DNA of 64,000 bases, taken from Hygrophila difformis (lineage: Eukaryota; Streptophyta; Magnoliopsida; Lamiales; Acanthaceae). Numbering within the stretch: position 1 is the stretch's first letter; each line of letters opens with the position of its first letter. The DNA is taken from NCBI GenBank assembly GCA_030278955.1, contig JAOANR010000003.1:55400902-55464901 (forward strand), read 5' to 3'. Shown piece after piece: positions 30,772 through 42,004 of this stretch. The notes beneath the pieces were generated by a model. That model was not told where the DNA came from. It worked only from the letters and a program-made list of their open reading frames with translations, and made no database searches. Both the position numbers and the translations under genes were made by a program.

Positions 30772-30931
30772 TTCGCCAAGATTCTAAGTTCAATTCGCCA
30801 AGATTCTAAGTTCGAGTTTCCAAGATTCTAAGTTCAAGTTTCGCCAAGATGCTAAGTTCAAGTTTCGCAAAGATTCTAAGTTCAAGTTTCGCCAAGATTC
30901 TAAGTTCAAGTTTCGCAAAGATTCTAAGTTC
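30772..30931. repeat. Tandem repeat in the Tekay leader
   Basis: About seven imperfect copies of a 22-25-bp unit (cgccaagattctaagttcaa) between the small coiled-coil ORF and the primer site. Confidence 0.8.
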
Positions 30932-31195
30932 ATAGCAGAGATGCAACATGCATATGCAAATGATATTTCCCCCCAATAATAATTTAATACCCATATATTT
31001 TTCCCATGGGTTTTAAAATAAAATTTCTCCATGGAAATAAAAAAAAAATTTAAAATTTAAAATAATAGTCAAAATATTAATAATAGTTTAAAAATAATAA
31101 TGGTTTAGAAATAATAGTTTAAAAATAATAGTGGTTTAAATAATGGTTTAAAAATAGTAATGGTTTAAAAACAATAATAATTTAAAAATAGCCGG
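30932..31195 (-). other. AT-rich leader with iterated aataatggtttaaaa motifs
   Basis: Low-complexity tracts of aataat(a)gtttaaaa between primer site and tandem repeat. No coding signal. Confidence 0.5.
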
Positions 31196-31207
31196 GCTCT
31201 GATACCA
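31196..31207 (-). promoter_or_regulatory. Primer-binding site of the Tekay element
   Basis: Plus-strand gctctgatacca is TGGTATCAGAGC on the coding strand, the full initiator-tRNA-Met complement, 3 bp from the 5' LTR. Confidence 0.9.
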
Positions 31208-31210
31208 ACT

Positions 31211-33798
31211 TGTAACACCCCGGTTTTTGGTAACCCAGGTCGGGATGTCACCGCCACATCTCCCTAGTAAGACACGGTTTCTCCGAGCTTACTAAAGAGA
31301 TGCAAGGCTAGGTATTGCAGTGTTTAAAATATTTAAAGCATACAAAATAGCCCATACAATATAAATCGAAAATAATAATAGCATAGCGCAGCGGAAATAT
31401 TTAGTTTAGTACAGTATCGCAGCGGAAAATTTAAATAGGGCCGACATGGCCAAAACACGGGTTAAACAGGCCCGTTCAGAATATAGTCTAAGTACGAAAT
31501 TTAAAAGCAAAATAAAAGTTCCCAAAATCCCATGCATGATTCGTGCTCACACATGCTCATTCCACATATTCTGTACAGAAAGGAATAAAAACGGTTTTGA
31601 TCAGCAAAATTGCTGAGTAAGTTAACACATGCATGATCGTAGGGTTTAAAAGCCATACTTTAATAATTTAACAAAAGCATGATAATAACATAATATTTGA
31701 TTTCATATAATCCATATCATATAGCACAATCTATCTCAGGCTCTATTTAATAACACATATCACATGGTTTCATCATAAAAGCCATAATTTTTAAATAAGA
31801 CATTTAAATAATTCAATTGGACAACACTATAATTTAATCTAGTTTAATTTAATTTAGAATCCCCATTACATTCCCGATTTGGTATCTCAAGTTTCACGAT
31901 AAAGATCGCGATGTCAACAAGTTTAGCCGGTAGCCCGGCGGCCGCAGCCGTATCAGCCATACCCAGTACCACTCCGGAGCCTCGGGAAACCCATACGGAT
32001 ATTCACGAGAGTGTAGGCTCTAAGTTTCGCCGTTTTGGCAATATCACATTTCAAGTATAGCGCGCGGGGTCACCATCGTCCATTACGGCACGAAGTGAAT
32101 CGTTAGGGGGCACCCTGCAGAGCACTCACCCCTAATTTTAATTTATCAAGTTTGTAAGGGGATTTAGTTTTTAAAATCTGCCTTCCAATGTATTAATTTA
32201 GAAGCAATATCTCAATTCGTTTCAACCCTAAAGGTTAATTCCATGTTTCAACAAGATTTCAAAATTTCGTTTCGGTAAATCACAGTTTACTCCAAAATTC
32301 GTCTAAAATCAGATTTAATTCCAAAAATTCCAAAATTTCATATCTGACTCGGAAACATCAAGATCTACAACTTTCGTGTTTTAACTTTTTCAATCCGAGA
32401 TACCTAAGTAGGTCAAAAACGCTAATTTTTGCATAACAAGAAATCTGTCCGAGTTTACAGGTCACAGTTTAAAGATTTCAAGTTCTAACATATCAATTCA
32501 ACTCCAAATTTAATGAAATTTGACAGGGATCATCTTAAGACATTTATCTACAACTTTCATGTTCGGCCAAAGATCTAAAACAGCCTAGCTCCTATCTCAA
32601 AAACGTGATCAAGATCATTCCTAAGTTCTGTCCAAGATTTCAAGATCTAGATTCCAACAGTTCGGTTTCAACGGGTTTTCACATATCAAATCAACTCCAA
32701 AAATTCTCAAATTTTTACAGTAGCTAGGTCTAAGTCTTAGGAACGTTTTTTGTCTTTTAAGTTTTTCCGTTTGAGTTCGTTTTAAAGGTCGGAAAAATTC
32801 AACAATTCTGTTGCGTCGGTAGAAAACAAAAGTAGACAGATTTATGATTCTTGTCAAATCTTTTAGGTTTCGAATGTTTTAAAATCTCCCAAAACCATGT
32901 AAGGTTAACTTACAGTGTCTATGAACGTCGGGAATGTCCAATTCGGAGGCGTGGCTTCCAGATCACCGTTTCTCCTCTCCGTTCGTCGGGTTCTACGATC
33001 TAGATTCGATACGGGGGTATAGAAAGAAAAAGAAGATGATTAGGATTCGTTTTCGAATCGTTTATTGAATAGAGATTGAACCGAGACTTACCACGACTAT
33101 GGAGGTCTGTTGCGAACTCGTCCACAGCGTTCGTCTTGGTTTCGTGCCTCCGACGACTCCGGATTAGGGTTTCGAACGTATAGAGTGCTTTAGGGTTTCG
33201 TAAACTTGTTCGGGGCTCCTAAGGGGCTTATTTATAGAATACTAAGTCCCTAGGGCGTCCACGGCCGACCTAGAACTCTGGAGTCGAGAGGTGTTCAACC
33301 GAAAGTCGAAAAATCCGCGTTCGGGTGAGAGATTCACGCAACAAACGAATCTGTGGGTTGGCGCGGTCGTGGCGCGGCAAACCCCTTCCAGCGCGCGGCC
33401 ACCGCGCCGTCTACGCCTGGACTTCGGTCCGGGCGGGTCGTGCGATCCGTCGTGCTTTTCCGCCTCTCTTTCGGGTTTCTATCCCTCTATGCTTCCGAAT
33501 TCCGATTCCCGGGGTATATTCGGGTTCATACCTTCTCTCTAATTTTTATTCTTAGTCCAGTTGGATGTTTTGGACTCGAATACTCGAGTTCATTAGTGTC
33601 GGGTTTTGGTGTACCATTTAACCATTTAATTAAATTCCTTTAATTCCTTTTTAAGTAAAAATCTCATTTCTCATTTCCTTATATTTATTTATTTATTTAT
33701 TTGCTGGATTGTTTATTTATTTATCGCATTTATTTTATTTATTATTTATTTATTTAATTATTGCTTTATTTTATGTTGGAAAATTCTCGGGTATTACA
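31211..33798 (-). repeat. 5' LTR of the Tekay element
   Basis: 2588 bp, identical by eye to 22561-25148. On the coding strand a TATAAATAA box lies at 33236-33228. Confidence 0.95.
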
Positions 33799-33803
33799 AG
33801 GGG
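33799..33803. repeat. TSD of the Tekay element, right (AGGGG)
   Basis: Matches 22556-22560. Confidence 0.9.
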
Positions 33804-35013
33804 TTTGGGCATTCGGTTGTGTTGGTGAGGAATTTAGGTTGTTTAGATTTTTGATTTTAAGAACCTGGGTAATCTAGAGAACACAGCCCAAAACCTTAGG
33901 GTTCGACAGGGGGTAATTTCCTCCATTGTTGGGTTTTTAAAGGTTCACAGTTGTTCGATATCCACATCATGCTTTGCTATGCCCTTATTGCATTGTTGTC
34001 TTTGAGCATGTTTGAATTTTGTATCTGTTATGTTTAAGAAGTCTGAATCAATTTTGTCTCTCAATGAACACTGGGTTATTTCTGAATAGGTTAGTGTTGT
34101 TGATGATTCATGATTGTTATTTTAGATTAAATAATGCATGCCAGTTTGGTTGAGCTTGAGGTTTTTGAAGCATGAAGGGTGTTAGCATGGCTGTGGAATC
34201 TGTTTTAGTGTTCATGTTGTTTGCATGCCCTAGAGATCATTTAATGTTGTTTTCCTTGTGGGTATCCTGTATGTGTATGTACCGCTAGTTGAAAAAGTGG
34301 TTGTGTGTTTGTTTGTGGCAATCCCAGTGCACCCAATCCCCTTTTCAGCAGCCCCTGTGCACACCCCCACTTCTCTTTTTCCTGATTTCACTTTTTCACA
34401 AAAAGACAAAAATAGTTGTTAAGAATTTTGGTTGACAAGTGTTTTTGTTCCCAATGGAACTAAATGTGTGAGTTGAGGTAGCAGTAAATTTTGCCACTTA
34501 AGACTGCTATCATTTTCAAAATCCAAAAATTGGGACCCCACACATCCCACTTTTTCATTAAATAAAACAAGTCAACCATTTTAAAATTAAAAATAGTGTT
34601 TGCACCCTTTCTTGAATGTTTCAACTGTCCAAAGACAGCCCAAGCAATTTGGAATTTGCAAATCCATTACGCCACGTCTCCACGTCTCCACTGCACATTC
34701 AAATTTCGAGCATCCAGTCCCATCGTTCTCATCTCATTCCATCTTTCAACAAGTGCCTCAAGCTTGTTTAATAAAATAGAAAATCAAACCTTTTGGGCCC
34801 AATAGCCCACTAGAAATTTCTCTAAGTCCAATGACTTAGACTTTTTTAATTAATTAATGGTAGCTGCCTTTTGTTAAAGTTTCAAGTACTAATCAAATGA
34901 ATCACATTTCGAGCAAAGCTCAATATGTGAGGATGTTGATTTTTAACTTGAAACCCCGATCTTCGAAAAACATAAAAACTTGAGTGGAGCTAATACTTCC
35001 TATAATTTTTCAG

Positions 35014-38000
35014 GAACGAGAAAGTGATTAAGTCGGCACTTGGACTGCCTGATTGCACTCCACATCAGGCAGCAATAGAAGCCTCTGCGAACAGAACCCA
35101 GATCAAAAAGCTCAGGGAAGCACTGATAAGTGTGTACAGTGTACCGTTGGACCAGGGCACCGAAGCTGAGTTATCATTAAGGCCCGGATGGGACGTAAAC
35201 ATCCCTCCTGCAGATAGATCAACCGCTCTGACGAACATAGAAAGGGATTTTTCTTATCACATGTTGAAGTTCTGGGAACTAATGACAGGTCATGCCCCGA
35301 ATGATTCCATAATGACACCCGAAGTACATCTAGAAAGGATCACACTGAAGTTCCTGATACACACAGCCGTCTGGCAACGACATTTAGAAGATGGAACAGT
35401 GGGAATCGATATCTCGAATTATGATATACTCATTCCCGACCAGCCCATAGACCCACAAGTGCGATTGCAGTTTGTGGAAAGACATTTACCGGTGAGCCAA
35501 ATATTGGGAAAGGGAGCCATCTCAATGCATGAAGCCTTCCCCTGCATTTGGAACCCGCGGTTATTTGACAACATGGGCAGAGAAGAGCAGAAATGGGTAA
35601 CCAAGCAGGCTAAGCAAAGGCATAGGGAAATGAGTTACAACCTGCTCCACAAGCTAAGGAGAATTGAGGAGTTCAACACAGAATGGAACTCTACGATGAT
35701 AAACAAGTTCAGAGAAGAAATCAATGCAGCTCGGAAGGAATGGCACGAGATGGCACATCTGTGGGGAAAAGGCAAAGGGTTCATAACACAAGAAAGATTG
35801 GATAAAGGATTGACCCTGCCAGATGAGGATAACTTTGAGACGATTTTCATAAACAAGCGGTTTGGCCAGACGAAACCAATTGAGAAAGGAAATGAGGTAG
35901 ATCCTGGATTTCCCGAGCACATCAGAGAATTAAGGGAGAAAGCCCTTTATGAGGTGCAGCACCACAATTGGTCAGTGATGACAGATAAAAAGACGCAACT
36001 CAGATTGATGACTAAGGCCGAGGCAGGGGAATACCTGAAGTACGATGTGGCACAAAGAATGACTTATGTGACAGAAGAGCTGGAAAGGGATATGGTCAAC
36101 ACCATGATGGAGCAATACAGAACTTCGTATCTTGAACTCATCATGGAGATGGATAACGAAGCCCTGAAATATGGGAAGGAGGGAAACAGAATGAAGGTCA
36201 TGCATTATAACCATAAAATCAGAAGCTTGTTTTGCACACGAATCAAGAAGGCATGGGAGTTCAAACTGGTGCGGATCACTAGTCAGAAATTTGTGCACGA
36301 TTATCTGAGATTCGCACACAGGTTGTTTGGGACTCAGGAAGCTCAGGAAGAAACGCAACAAGAAAATCAGGAAGATCCGGACGCTGAGATCGATGCCTAC
36401 TTTTCCACTCCTCCTGAGGCCAACCCACAGCCTACCCAGCCAGCAGTACAAGCTTCAGCCTTGCCGCCAAGAGGGCAGACTGAAATGCAGAAAGCTGCTA
36501 CCACCGAGCCGATGGTACAACAAGAAACAGTTCAGACTCCAGTGCAGCCACCTCAGTCTGAAATGCCAACACCTGCTGCAGCACCTGCCGCCACTGATCC
36601 ACCCATCCCACCCGAGCAAACATCTAATACTGCTGTTGCATCTGGAGGTCAGTCCGTGCCTCAACCTGGAACGAGAAGAAGATTGATAAAATCTGCTGAA
36701 AAAGACAAAACAGCAAGAGCTCCGGAAAAGAAAGTGGTAATCAAAGAACCTGAACCAACTGTTAGGAAAGTGGCAGCACCTACGGATCCCAAGGACAGAG
36801 GCAAGAAACCAATGCCACCTCCACCGCCTAAAAGAAAAGAACTGATTGCTCAAGATGCTGAATTGGCCCGGAAAATGCAAAATGACGAACTTGCATTAGC
36901 TGGTCTGTTTGATCAAGGAACAGACGGTTCAGGAGTGGATAAGTTAAGTGGGCAGGAACGAGCCGAAAGAGCAAGGAAAGCTGCGGAGGAAGAACAGATG
37001 AGAAAGAATATTCAGCAGACCAGGGCTGAAGAGGAAAAGAAAAAGAAAGAGGCACATGATCGGGAAGTTGCCGAAAAACTTCAAGCTGATTTAGAAGCCA
37101 GAAAGTCTGAAGGAACTGGGGAAGCTGGACGGGAAGGCGATGATGATTTAATGATTACAGGCGGAAAAGAGGGAACCGGACTGAAAATCAAAGAAGAACA
37201 ACCTCCTGCATGGACTGGCCCCACTGGTCACGATAGGGAAACCATTTTGGGAGACATAAGGAACAGGCTGAATGAGCAGATTGAAACAGGGATCGATCGA
37301 GGAGAGGCGCCTGAGCAGATTCGTTATCAGACAGAGGCATCTCGAATCGTTGATCCACTTGTGGGCACTGCCAGAATCGAAGCCGTGATCAGAACTGCTG
37401 AAACTCCCACGAACCCAGTCACATTGGCGGATTTGTTAAAGGAAAAAGCCGTTGAGCAACAAAGAGTTATAGAGCCACAGACCAAAGCGAATGAACCACA
37501 GGACATGGCTGACGATAGAGAGGAGGCCATGCAGGAAGAGAATGAATTTATGGAGCAGCTGGCACCCATTTTCCAACATCCTGTCGGGCAAGCCGCACGA
37601 GTTAGGAAAGATGAGGAGGAGCTTGGAAAAGAGACAGCTTATGGAGAATCAAGTCAGAGGGAACATGAAGCTGTACCGGTGAATGAGCAACCGCAGGAGG
37701 GTGATGACCAAACAGATTGGCACTCGAGCGACGATGAATCAGTCGGATCTATTCGGCCAGTAGAGTTTTGGTCTGAGAACTCTATGAGGCAGAGGATGGG
37801 ATCGAAACAGTATGAGAAAGAGAAGCAGCTGAGTGAAGAAGAAGTGCAGATTAAGTTCAATAGTAGCAAGGAAAGAGCAGAATTGTATGCAAAGCTTCAG
37901 AAAATGATAGTGCCTGATAAAGGGTTCAGACAGGATGCCTTGCTTCATCCCACTGTCGAAACCTTTTACAGAAATCAAGAATGGGGAAATTTTATGCTGC

Positions 38001-39206
38001 ATCATGACGAAGATGGCTTTGTTGAGTTGACAAGAGAGTTCTTTTGCAATATCAATGCTGCCAACAGAACAACTTGGATCCGGGGTCATGTAATAGACAT
38101 CTCACCAGAATGGTTGAATCAATTTTTTGGAACCCCGGACATCATGAGTGAGTTTCCCCCTGAAGAAATCATGGTAAAGAGGGCCAAGACAAAGGAGTAT
38201 GCAAAGTATGCAACCGTGGCAAATAGCATGACAAGAATCACCGCCCCAGGACACACTTTTGATACCAACTTCGTACGAATGCATTTCATGCCAACCTACG
38301 AATTTTACATGTCAAAGATTCGGCCCAACTCGCACCCACACAACACATCTGGGAGTGTTCTGATGGGATTCGCACGAATGTGGAGTGGAGCGAAGTTGAA
38401 CGTAGGAAGGCATGTATTTGATGTCATAGTAGCGCGGTTAGAGGACAGGCAGGCTTTGTGCTACCCGAACTTAATAAGAAGAATCTGTGTTGCCCAGAAC
38501 GTAGACTTGAGCGCATTTGCAGGGGACGACATCGTGAAGATAAACCCTCCCATCAGTGTGCCAAGGTTGCCTCTGATAGAACGAATTAGATAATCTTTCC
38601 CCCAGCTGTATGGTGGAGGCGATTCAGATGCTCAATCCTCATTCATATCCGGAAGGCAAGCACCAAAAAAGAGGAATAGACCGCCAAGGGAAAAGAAGGG
38701 AACAAAGCAAGCCCGTACTGATGCGGGACCTTCTACTACAGCACAAGAGAGATCTCAGCAAGAGCAAACAGAGATGCCTTTTCCTACTCCGGCATCCCCG
38801 TTTCCTACTCAACCACAGACACCTCAAAGCCAGAATGTATCTCAGTTTCCGGCTGATTCCCAAGCATTTGAGATGATGAGCAGGATGAGTCAATCTATGC
38901 TCGAAGGAATGAAGCCTATGACAGATGCCATTATGACAAGTCATGAGGAACAGAGAAAGAGGGCTGAAGAAGAACGCCAAGAGCGTAGGAGAGAAAAGGA
39001 AGAGAAACGGAAGGAGAAGTTGGAGAAGGAAAAGAGAGACGAAGAATTCAGAAGGATGATGCTAGAAAAAGAAGAGAGGAATTGAAAGATGGTGGAATCA
39101 CTGATCCTCAGTCAAAATCAGATCATGCAAACCTTGCTCAAGAAGATCCCTGATGAAGCTGGATCCTCCAAGAAATCGGATGAGAAGAAAGACGGCGACC
39201 CCTGAC
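35014..39206 (+). pseudogene. Predicted exon 2: large non-gag ORF of the Athila-like element, two in-frame stops
   Basis: Follows the acceptor ttttcag at 35013. An uninterrupted frame of about 1190 codons runs to a TAA at 38591-38593. The same frame then stays open to TGA at 39083-39085, and again to a stop at about 39204-39206, so the ancestral protein was probably near 1400 residues. Counting from 35024: residues 1-450 are helical and unfamiliar; 460-550 are Pro/Gln/Thr-rich; 600-700 are a charged coiled-coil block with a PPPPPPKRK head; 960-1175 resemble the plant Transposase_32-type domain (RTTWIRGHVIDIS, LNQFFGTPD, GFARMWSGAKLNVGRHVFDVI). The trailing part is Lys/Glu-rich coiled coil. 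Such domains are found beside plant Athila/TAT elements with unknown function. No gag or pol motif is seen. Truncation by the first stop would leave the recognisable domain intact. Confidence 0.6.
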
Positions 39207-40875
39207 TCCATCATTTTTTAGCTCATTTGTAAATATCATACAAGAGAATTTCAATTCATCCATGCAGATAGATTTGATTGCAAATGAAATCTCTTGTAAT
39301 TGATATAATTACTGCTTTCAGATTGGGATTCTGCAGCCCCAACAACACTCTCTGTTTTTATTGGTTCTTTTATTTCTGAAAAGATGTCTGACAGTCCAAG
39401 ATGAATAAGTGACTGTCAGGCCAAAAATATGCTGTTGACATGCTCCGTATGTCAACAGTGCCTCTTTACTGCTTTAAATTAAATAACCAGCAAAAATATG
39501 CATAAACCTGTTCTAAATTCACATGTTGAATTTAGGCTTGTGATTAAATTTTCAAACTTTGAAATTGGGATAATATAATTGAAAACATGCATGACATGAA
39601 TTCCTAAGGTTTTGAGCTATAAAAATTTAATGATGCGATCAGCTTATTGGGTAATAAATCTGCATGTTAGAGATCTTGATTGAATAAATTGCTAGAATTA
39701 AGCTTTGATTAAATTTGAGAATATTGTATGACATGAATCAACCCAACCTTGTGAGATTTGAGCCATGAGTCACTTTTACTCATTTATTTTCTTTGATGTG
39801 TGAATCAATTTGATTAAAGGAAACTAGAACTTGCGATTGGGACCGATTCAAGACCATGCCATACTCCCAAAATCGAGCATATGATCGAGGCACCTAGAAA
39901 CCCAAATTTTTGGCCTTCTTTTTGAAATCCAAACCCAAAAATATTCTTCCTTTAAGATTAACCAAGTTGAGCCTTTAAGCCAAATTTTTCTTTGAAGCCC
40001 TCTATATTTTTTTCTATCCTTACAAAAAGACCAAGAAAATCAAACCCAAGTGTGCAAGAATAAATTCTTTCAAGGCATTAAATTTATGATCATAAGAAAT
40101 GTATTAATCGGTATGCTGTAAACCGATTCAAAAAAAAGAAGAAGAGAAAAGAAAAGAAAAAGAAAAAGAGCAGAATGTTGAATTCCATTCAACATCAATA
40201 AATTGCAAATGACAAAGCAAATTAGACATAGTCTAATGTCATGCAATAGAAAAAAGAAAAAGCAAAAGAAAGAAGAAGAATTAGTGATGATCATGAATTT
40301 TAAATAAAAATATGCCAAGTTATGATAGAATTAATTCTTGTCACTTCTTAGCCCAACAAATTCCCTTTCTTACCTAATGATACAACCGTATGCCCCATTA
40401 CAACCCTTAAATAAGACCTCATGATCTCGATTTGAGGAAATGAGCCGGTGGCGAGTTGGTCTGATTGCAAGCTTATGGGATAATTTAATTCAAATTGATT
40501 ATGAGTGTTCACTGATTAAACCCCATTGAGAGTGAGTGAATTTCCCGATCCTCTTATATGTGAGGCTCTATTTCATTAAACATGTTCATGTCATCCCTTA
40601 ATTCTAATTCTTAATCCTTGCATCTTTCAAACATGATGTTCATGAAGGGTTGATAATAACGTTTGATTTGTAGGCCCGATGTAGTGAGCAAGTATCATTT
40701 TATTAAACACTGCAATCAAGGGGATTTAATACATATAGTTTTTTATTGTCTTATCCCAATCCAAAAAGAATGTGTTTTGTGAAGCCACGAAAATGAATTG
40801 AATATGTAGAGTCTGTGTTCTTAGGAACATTGACTCTGACTGCTCGGTGACGATCAGTATTAAATGTGAGGATGT
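39207..40875 (+). other. 3' non-coding part of the Athila-like internal region
   Basis: AT-rich, no long frame. It ends ...aaatgtgaggatgt directly before the 3' LTR, where a purine tract is expected (gtgaggatg is the nearest match). Confidence 0.5.
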
Positions 40876-42004
40876 TGATAATGGCCAAAAATGACCATTA
40901 TTTTCAATCCATTTCCGTGTCTGAAACGGGCATTTGATCGCATTCCGGTCTTATATTAAATAAGAAAGCAGTAGAATTGGACTGATTTATGAATAATTGT
41001 AAAAACATTGAGCTGGTATGAAAAATGCATAAATGTGTAATTTTATTACATATTTATGTTAGAAAAATCCAAAAACATGAGAAAAAGAAAAGAAAAGAAA
41101 AAGGAAACAAAAGATGGGCAAAAGAATAAACAAGCCCACAAAAATACAAAAAGATGGGAAAAGATAGAAAAGCCCACAAAAATAATAACTTCGGCCCATC
41201 TGGCCCATTTAGCTCTGTCTGGGAACATCTGGTCGAGGAACCCTGGTCGAGGACCATGGTTCCGCGACACAGGAGAGATTAGCGACCAGCATGCAACATA
41301 ACAAGGAGACCAGTCTGGGAGCATTCAGTCGAGGAACCCTGGTCGAGGAACACTGGTTCCGCGACACGACCAAGTTCCGCGCCATCAAAACCTTGGAGGT
41401 CAAGCCACGCCCCAGTCGAGGAACTCCTGTCGCGGTCCATGCTTTAGCGACACGGACATGGATAGAGACACAAGACCCAGTCGAGAAGCCTTGCCACATG
41501 CAGCCCTGTCCCGCGACAAAGTTGTGATGTGTGTGATGTCTTGAGACATAGTGGGCCTCAGATCAAGCCCATGCGCCTAGGGTTCCACTTCTATAAATAT
41601 GAGGTGATCCCCATGAGCTGGAGAGTTTTTGAAGTTTGGACAGAATCAAGAAAAATCACTCTTGGAGACAAGTGTAGAGCTTAGTTTGTAGGTAGTTTTT
41701 AGGTTAGCTTAGTTTAGCTTTAATTTTTTGTATTATTTAACTATTGCATAGATTAGCTTAGGTAGCCAGTTTTCACCCTGTTTTCAGTTTCAAACTTTGT
41801 TTTTAGGGTTTGTGATATCCAGGATGATGGGTATTAACAAACTCCTTAATAAAATGGGAAAATATTCTTGAAATGTGTCCCAAAAATCATGAAATGTGTT
41901 TCACACCCCATGGATCTTCTATTATTTCCTTCTCTGTTGGTCACTTGACCTTTATTTTCTATTTTATATCACTGTTGGTGATGTTCTTCCTTGGATAATG
42001 TCGC
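40876..42004 (+). repeat. 3' LTR of the Athila-like element, first part
   Basis: TGATAATGG start, matching 16642 onward, cut at gtcgc by the insertion at 42005. The LTR resumes at 52026. Confidence 0.9.
42000..42004. repeat. TSD of the pol-less element, left (GTCGC)
   Basis: GTCGC, repeated at 52021-52025. The uninterrupted 5' LTR has a single gtcgc at this site (about 17768). Confidence 0.9.

Larger units (their letters stand above)
22561..33798 (-). mobile_element. Tekay-type chromovirus (Ty3/Gypsy), near-complete and young
   Basis: An 11,238-bp element on the minus strand with 2588-bp LTRs and TSD AGGGG. It has a tRNA-Met primer site with a 3-base spacer, a purine tract before the 3' LTR, gag, and a pol with protease, reverse transcriptase, RNase H, integrase and a C-terminal chromodomain. 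The internal 3' end (ttcgaggacgaa...aaggagggtag on the coding strand) is the usual Tekay/Del signature. I saw no difference between the LTRs, so insertion is recent. One frame change separates gag from pol. Confidence 0.95.
22372..35013 (+). other. Predicted intron of the Athila-like ORF, containing a nested chromovirus
   Basis: Starts gtaagc and ends cctataatttttcag. Without the Tekay element and its extra TSD (11243 bp) the intron is about 1.4 kb, T-rich and without long frames. If splicing tolerates the 11.2-kb insertion, the ORF could still be expressed. Confidence 0.5.

Noticed and set aside
35419..36880. Minus-strand frames of 60-159 codons opposite the long Athila-like ORF
   Set aside because: Antisense shadows of a long coding frame. 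Ser/Cys/His-rich composition reflects the opposite strand.
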